From: Clostridium merdae
GTDB taxonomy: Bacteria > Bacillota > Clostridia > Oscillospirales > Acutalibacteraceae
DNA length: 64,000 nucleotides
Assembly (NCBI RefSeq): GCF_900176635.1
Contig: NZ_FXLN01000003.1
Span: forward strand, 310,001-374,000
Direction of reading: 5' to 3'
Shown here piece after piece: positions 61,886 to 64,000 of the stretch (within the stretch, counting starts at the first letter, position 1; each line of letters opens with the position of its first letter). The notes under the pieces were generated by a model. That model saw only the letters and a program-made list of their open reading frames with translations. It did not search any database and had not been told where the DNA came from. Made by a program: the position numbers and the translations under genes.

Positions 61886-62839
61886 TCAGCCGTTTACTGG
61901 GCGGCGTGTTCTGGCAAATGCCTGGAGTTTTTCATGGAACACATGCAAAAGCTGCTGCGCTTCCTCTACACTTACCTGCTGAAAACGGATTTTCGTGCCA
62001 GCTTGTGCCTGCGCGAGTAACGGCAAATCCGCCGTCACCACAGTGGCGATTTTTGTGTACCCGCCGGTGGTCTGTCGGTCTGCCATCAAAATAATAGGCT
62101 GGCCGCTGCTAGGTACCTGAACCGCACCCATCACAATACCGTCAGACACAATATCTGCTCCTGCCTTATGGGCGATTTCCTCACCCTCCAAACGGTAGCC
62201 CATTCGGTCGTTTGCGGGGGTGACGAGGTACTCTGTATTCAAAAAGCTGGCGATGCCATCTGCCGTAAACAAGTCATCCTGAGGGCCAAGCACAACCCGC
62301 AGTGTAATTTGTGTGGAGAAATTCGGAATAAATTCCTCACTGGCGGCCCACACCTTTTCTTGCTCCGATGGCGCTTTGAGCGGTACCATATCATCCCGTT
62401 TGAGCATACGTCCTTCAAAACCACCCATCTGTGCTTTCATGTTGGTGGATTTACTGCCCATAATTACGGGTACATCCAGCCCTCCGGCAAAAGCAATATA
62501 AGCGCGGCACCCGCCCTGAATCATTGCAAAAGAGAGGCGGTCACCCTCTTTTACTGGGATTGTCTGCCACATGGGCACCGGCTGGTCGTTGAGCTTTGGC
62601 TGCATTGCAGCGCCCGTTACCGCGATTCGTGTGCTGCACTGGAATTCCAGTATTGGGCCCATCAGGGTTGCCTCAAGCACGGCTTCCTCCTGCGGGTTGT
62701 CTACCAAAATGTTAGCGGCACGATGGCTGTAGCTGTCCATTACGCCAGACACAGAAATACCCGACTGCAAAAATCCAAACCGGCCTGCATCCTGAACCGT
62801 AGTAAGGGCACCCGGTGAAATCACTTTTACTGCGTTCAT
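61886..62839 (-). CDS. PxpC/KipA-family subunit of 5-oxoprolinase
   Basis: 317 residues, normal for PxpC. The start PGALTTVQDAGRFGFLQSGI, then YIAFAGGLDVPVIMGSKSTN and PIILMADRQTTGGYTKIATV, place it in the family. It overlaps pxpB by four bases. With PxpA and PxpB such proteins cleave 5-oxoproline to glutamate using ATP. It is about half identical by eye to the first domain of the gene at 60482, so a tandem duplication is evident. Confidence 0.9.
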   Translation of the reverse strand: MNAVKVISPGALTTVQDAGRFGFLQSGISVSGVMDSYSHRAANILVDNPQEEAVLEATLMGPILEFQCSTRIAVTGAAMQPKLNDQPVPMWQTIPVKEGDRLSFAMIQGGCRAYIAFAGGLDVPVIMGSKSTNMKAQMGGFEGRMLKRDDMVPLKAPSEQEKVWAASEEFIPNFSTQITLRVVLGPQDDLFTADGIASFLNTEYLVTPANDRMGYRLEGEEIAHKAGADIVSDGIVMGAVQVPSSGQPIILMADRQTTGGYTKIATVVTADLPLLAQAQAGTKIRFQQVSVEEAQQLLHVFHEKLQAFARTRRPVNG

Positions 62840-63576
62840 GCTTTCGCCTCCTTTTTGGGGTACAGGCGATACTGGTACTTGCCCTCTGCCACCTGCTGCT
62901 CTATCTCACCATATTCCTGTTCACTAACGGGAACAAATTTCAGGTAATCTCCGGTACGGTACAAAATGGGAGGATTGCGCTGTGGGTCATACAACAGCAC
63001 CGGTGTACGGCCAATCAGCTGCCAGCCGCCGGGGCTAGCGAGCGGGTAAATGCCTGTTTGCTGCCCGGCAATTCCTACCGAGCCGCTGTTAATTTTAGTA
63101 CGTGGTGTTTTCAGGCGAGGGGTTGCGATTCGCTCATCCATACCGCCCAAATAGGGGAAGCCCGGGGCAAAGCCCAGCATGTAAATCAAATACTCCCGTG
63201 AGGAATGAATGCGAATCACTTCGTCGCGGCTCAGCCCGCTGTGTTGGCATACAAAATCCAAATCGGGGCCGTATTCTCCGCCATACAATGTTGGAATCTC
63301 CATCACATTTGGCTTTGGCAGCTCCATTTTTTCTAGGCTGCCCTCCAGCTTTTGCAGTGCTTCCAGCATTTTGCCGTATGGCACGGTAAGTGGGTCGTAC
63401 TGCACCAAAAGGGAACGGTAGGTAGGTGTTAGAGATACTACACCCGGAAGCTCCGCTTTTTCTATTGCCAAATACATTCCTCGAACCCGTTCATTAATCT
63501 GCGGGGAGATTTCATTGCCGAATTCCACGACTAGTGCGGAATCCCCCGCGATGAGATACTTCGTCTGCGAATACAT
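62836..63576 (-). CDS. pxpB: PxpB/KipI-family subunit of 5-oxoprolinase
   Basis: About 246 residues from an ATG with a perfect AGGAGG. Typical parts are YLIAGDSALVVEFGNEISPQ, LIYMLGFAPGFPYLGGMDER and GSVGIAGQQTGIYPLASPGG. The family includes the kinase inhibitor KipI of Bacillus subtilis and the allophanate hydrolase-like half of 5-oxoprolinase. No pxpA (LamB/YcsF) gene is in the window; it may lie just beyond the right edge. The transporter gene upstream ends 17 bases before the start. Confidence 0.92.
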   Translation of the reverse strand: MYSQTKYLIAGDSALVVEFGNEISPQINERVRGMYLAIEKAELPGVVSLTPTYRSLLVQYDPLTVPYGKMLEALQKLEGSLEKMELPKPNVMEIPTLYGGEYGPDLDFVCQHSGLSRDEVIRIHSSREYLIYMLGFAPGFPYLGGMDERIATPRLKTPRTKINSGSVGIAGQQTGIYPLASPGGWQLIGRTPVLLYDPQRNPPILYRTGDYLKFVPVSEQEYGEIEQQVAEGKYQYRLYPKKEAKA

Positions 63577-63593
63577 AAAAATCCTCCTGACGA

Positions 63594-64000
63594 TTAAAAT
63601 AAGCTGCCCAGTCCAACAACAGCGAAGTATGCAAATAGAATTGCAGATACAATGCCGGTCACGGTGAGCCAAATGGGATGATGGTACTCTTCGCCAACAA
63701 TGTCTTTACGGTAAGCAGCAACCAAGCTGATGACCAATGCGAGCGGGAGAACCAGTGCGTTTAAGGCACCTGCAATAATCAGCAGAGTAGCCGGCTTGCC
63801 GAGCAGCAGCATAATCAGCATGGAGCAAGTAATAAACGCAATGGTTACTGCCTTATTGTGATTCGCGACTGTTTTGCTCAGCGATTTTACAAACGAAAGA
63901 GAGGTATACGATGCACCGATAATCGAGGTGATACCGGCAAAGAACAGCAGCAGACCGAAGAGACGGTAGCAGAACTCACCGCCGCCCTGCAAGAATGCAT
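63594..64000 (-). CDS. Nramp-family transporter, C-terminal part
   Basis: The last 135 or so codons of a membrane protein cut by the right edge. At least four hydrophobic segments are seen, including GASYTSLSFVKSL, AVTIAFITCSMLIMLLLGKP, NALVLPLALVISLVAAY and a final TGIVSAILFAYFAVVGLGSL. The pattern fits the Nramp (divalent metal/proton symporter) C-terminal half. An Nramp-like gene (ycsG) also accompanies kipI/kipA in Bacillus subtilis, which supports the call and suggests the transporter may import the substrate of the Pxp enzymes or a metal cofactor. Confidence 0.78.
   Translation of the reverse strand, partial: AFLQGGGEFCYRLFGLLLFFAGITSIIGASYTSLSFVKSLSKTVANHNKAVTIAFITCSMLIMLLLGKPATLLIIAGALNALVLPLALVISLVAAYRKDIVGEEYHHPIWLTVTGIVSAILFAYFAVVGLGSLF

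Noticed and set aside
1..64000. CRISPR arrays, rRNA genes and complete insertion sequences
   Set aside because: No regularly spaced repeats, rRNA sequence or transposase was recognised on either strand.

Overview
This window looks like part of a chromosome of an anaerobic or fermentative member of the Bacillota, most likely a clostridial lineage near the Oscillospirales/Ruminococcaceae. The grounds are strong AGGAGG-type ribosome sites, several TTG/GTG starts, moderate GC content, glycyl-radical chemistry, the CcpA/LacI-style control sites, an archaeal-type split glutamate synthase and a nitrogenase-like reductase. There are no rRNA genes, complete insertion sequences, CRISPR arrays or obvious prophage core genes. 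The window starts inside a ketopantoate reductase gene and ends inside an Nramp-type transporter gene. No database search was run: family calls rest on motifs read from the translations.

Layout. 0-2.5 kb: partial panE-like gene, a chemoreceptor with no external sensor domain, and tRNA-Pro(UGG) with its own promoter and terminator. 2.8-12.5 kb: a PrpR-N type regulator divergent from a seven-gene catabolic operon (DUF1537 acid-sugar kinase, cytosolic BNR/sialidase-fold protein, Fe-alcohol dehydrogenase, DapA-fold aldolase, PdxA2-type dehydrogenase, SLC13-like permease, VOC protein). Three copies of a 15-bp site and a sigma-70 type promoter lie between them. 12.7-16.2 kb: a His-rich metal-binding protein, oleate hydratase and a TetR regulator. 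16.5-22.4 kb: aconitase, an amidohydrolase, a MatC/DASS carrier and a GntR regulator. 22.7-24.2 kb: a DUF2971 protein and an O6-alkylguanine repair protein.

24.5-30.9 kb: a six-gene cluster that pairs a NifH/NifD/NifK-like reductase with a FecBCD/BtuFCD-type importer. A clear promoter is followed by two copies of one inverted repeat. 31.0-44.9 kb: a (deoxy)nucleoside uptake and salvage operon (LacI regulator, deoB, deoD, BMP binding protein, nupOPQ-like ABC importer, deoC, cdd, pdp), with the yjjI/yjjW glycyl-radical pair and a Crp-type regulator next to it. 45.2-47.3 kb: psuK-psuG for pseudouridine. Together 31-47 kb is a nucleoside salvage island.

47.4-49.8 kb: an AT-rich polymorphic-toxin locus with one toxin gene (apparently frameshifted near its start), two toxin C-terminal remnants and three small immunity-like genes. 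49.9-57.1 kb: a CBM48-like protein, an HD-GYP protein, an XRE regulator, a three-subunit glutamate-synthase-like operon, a Nudix hydrolase and TrmO. 57.4-58.7 kb: a protein whose C-terminus resembles the variable region of diversity-generating-retroelement targets. 58.7-64 kb: a PxpB/PxpC/biotin-carboxylase cluster with a duplicated PxpC, one copy fused to a biotin carrier, behind an Nramp transporter.

The strongest candidates for something undescribed are the nitrogenase-like/importer cluster and the acid-sugar operon with its ATPase-dead activator.
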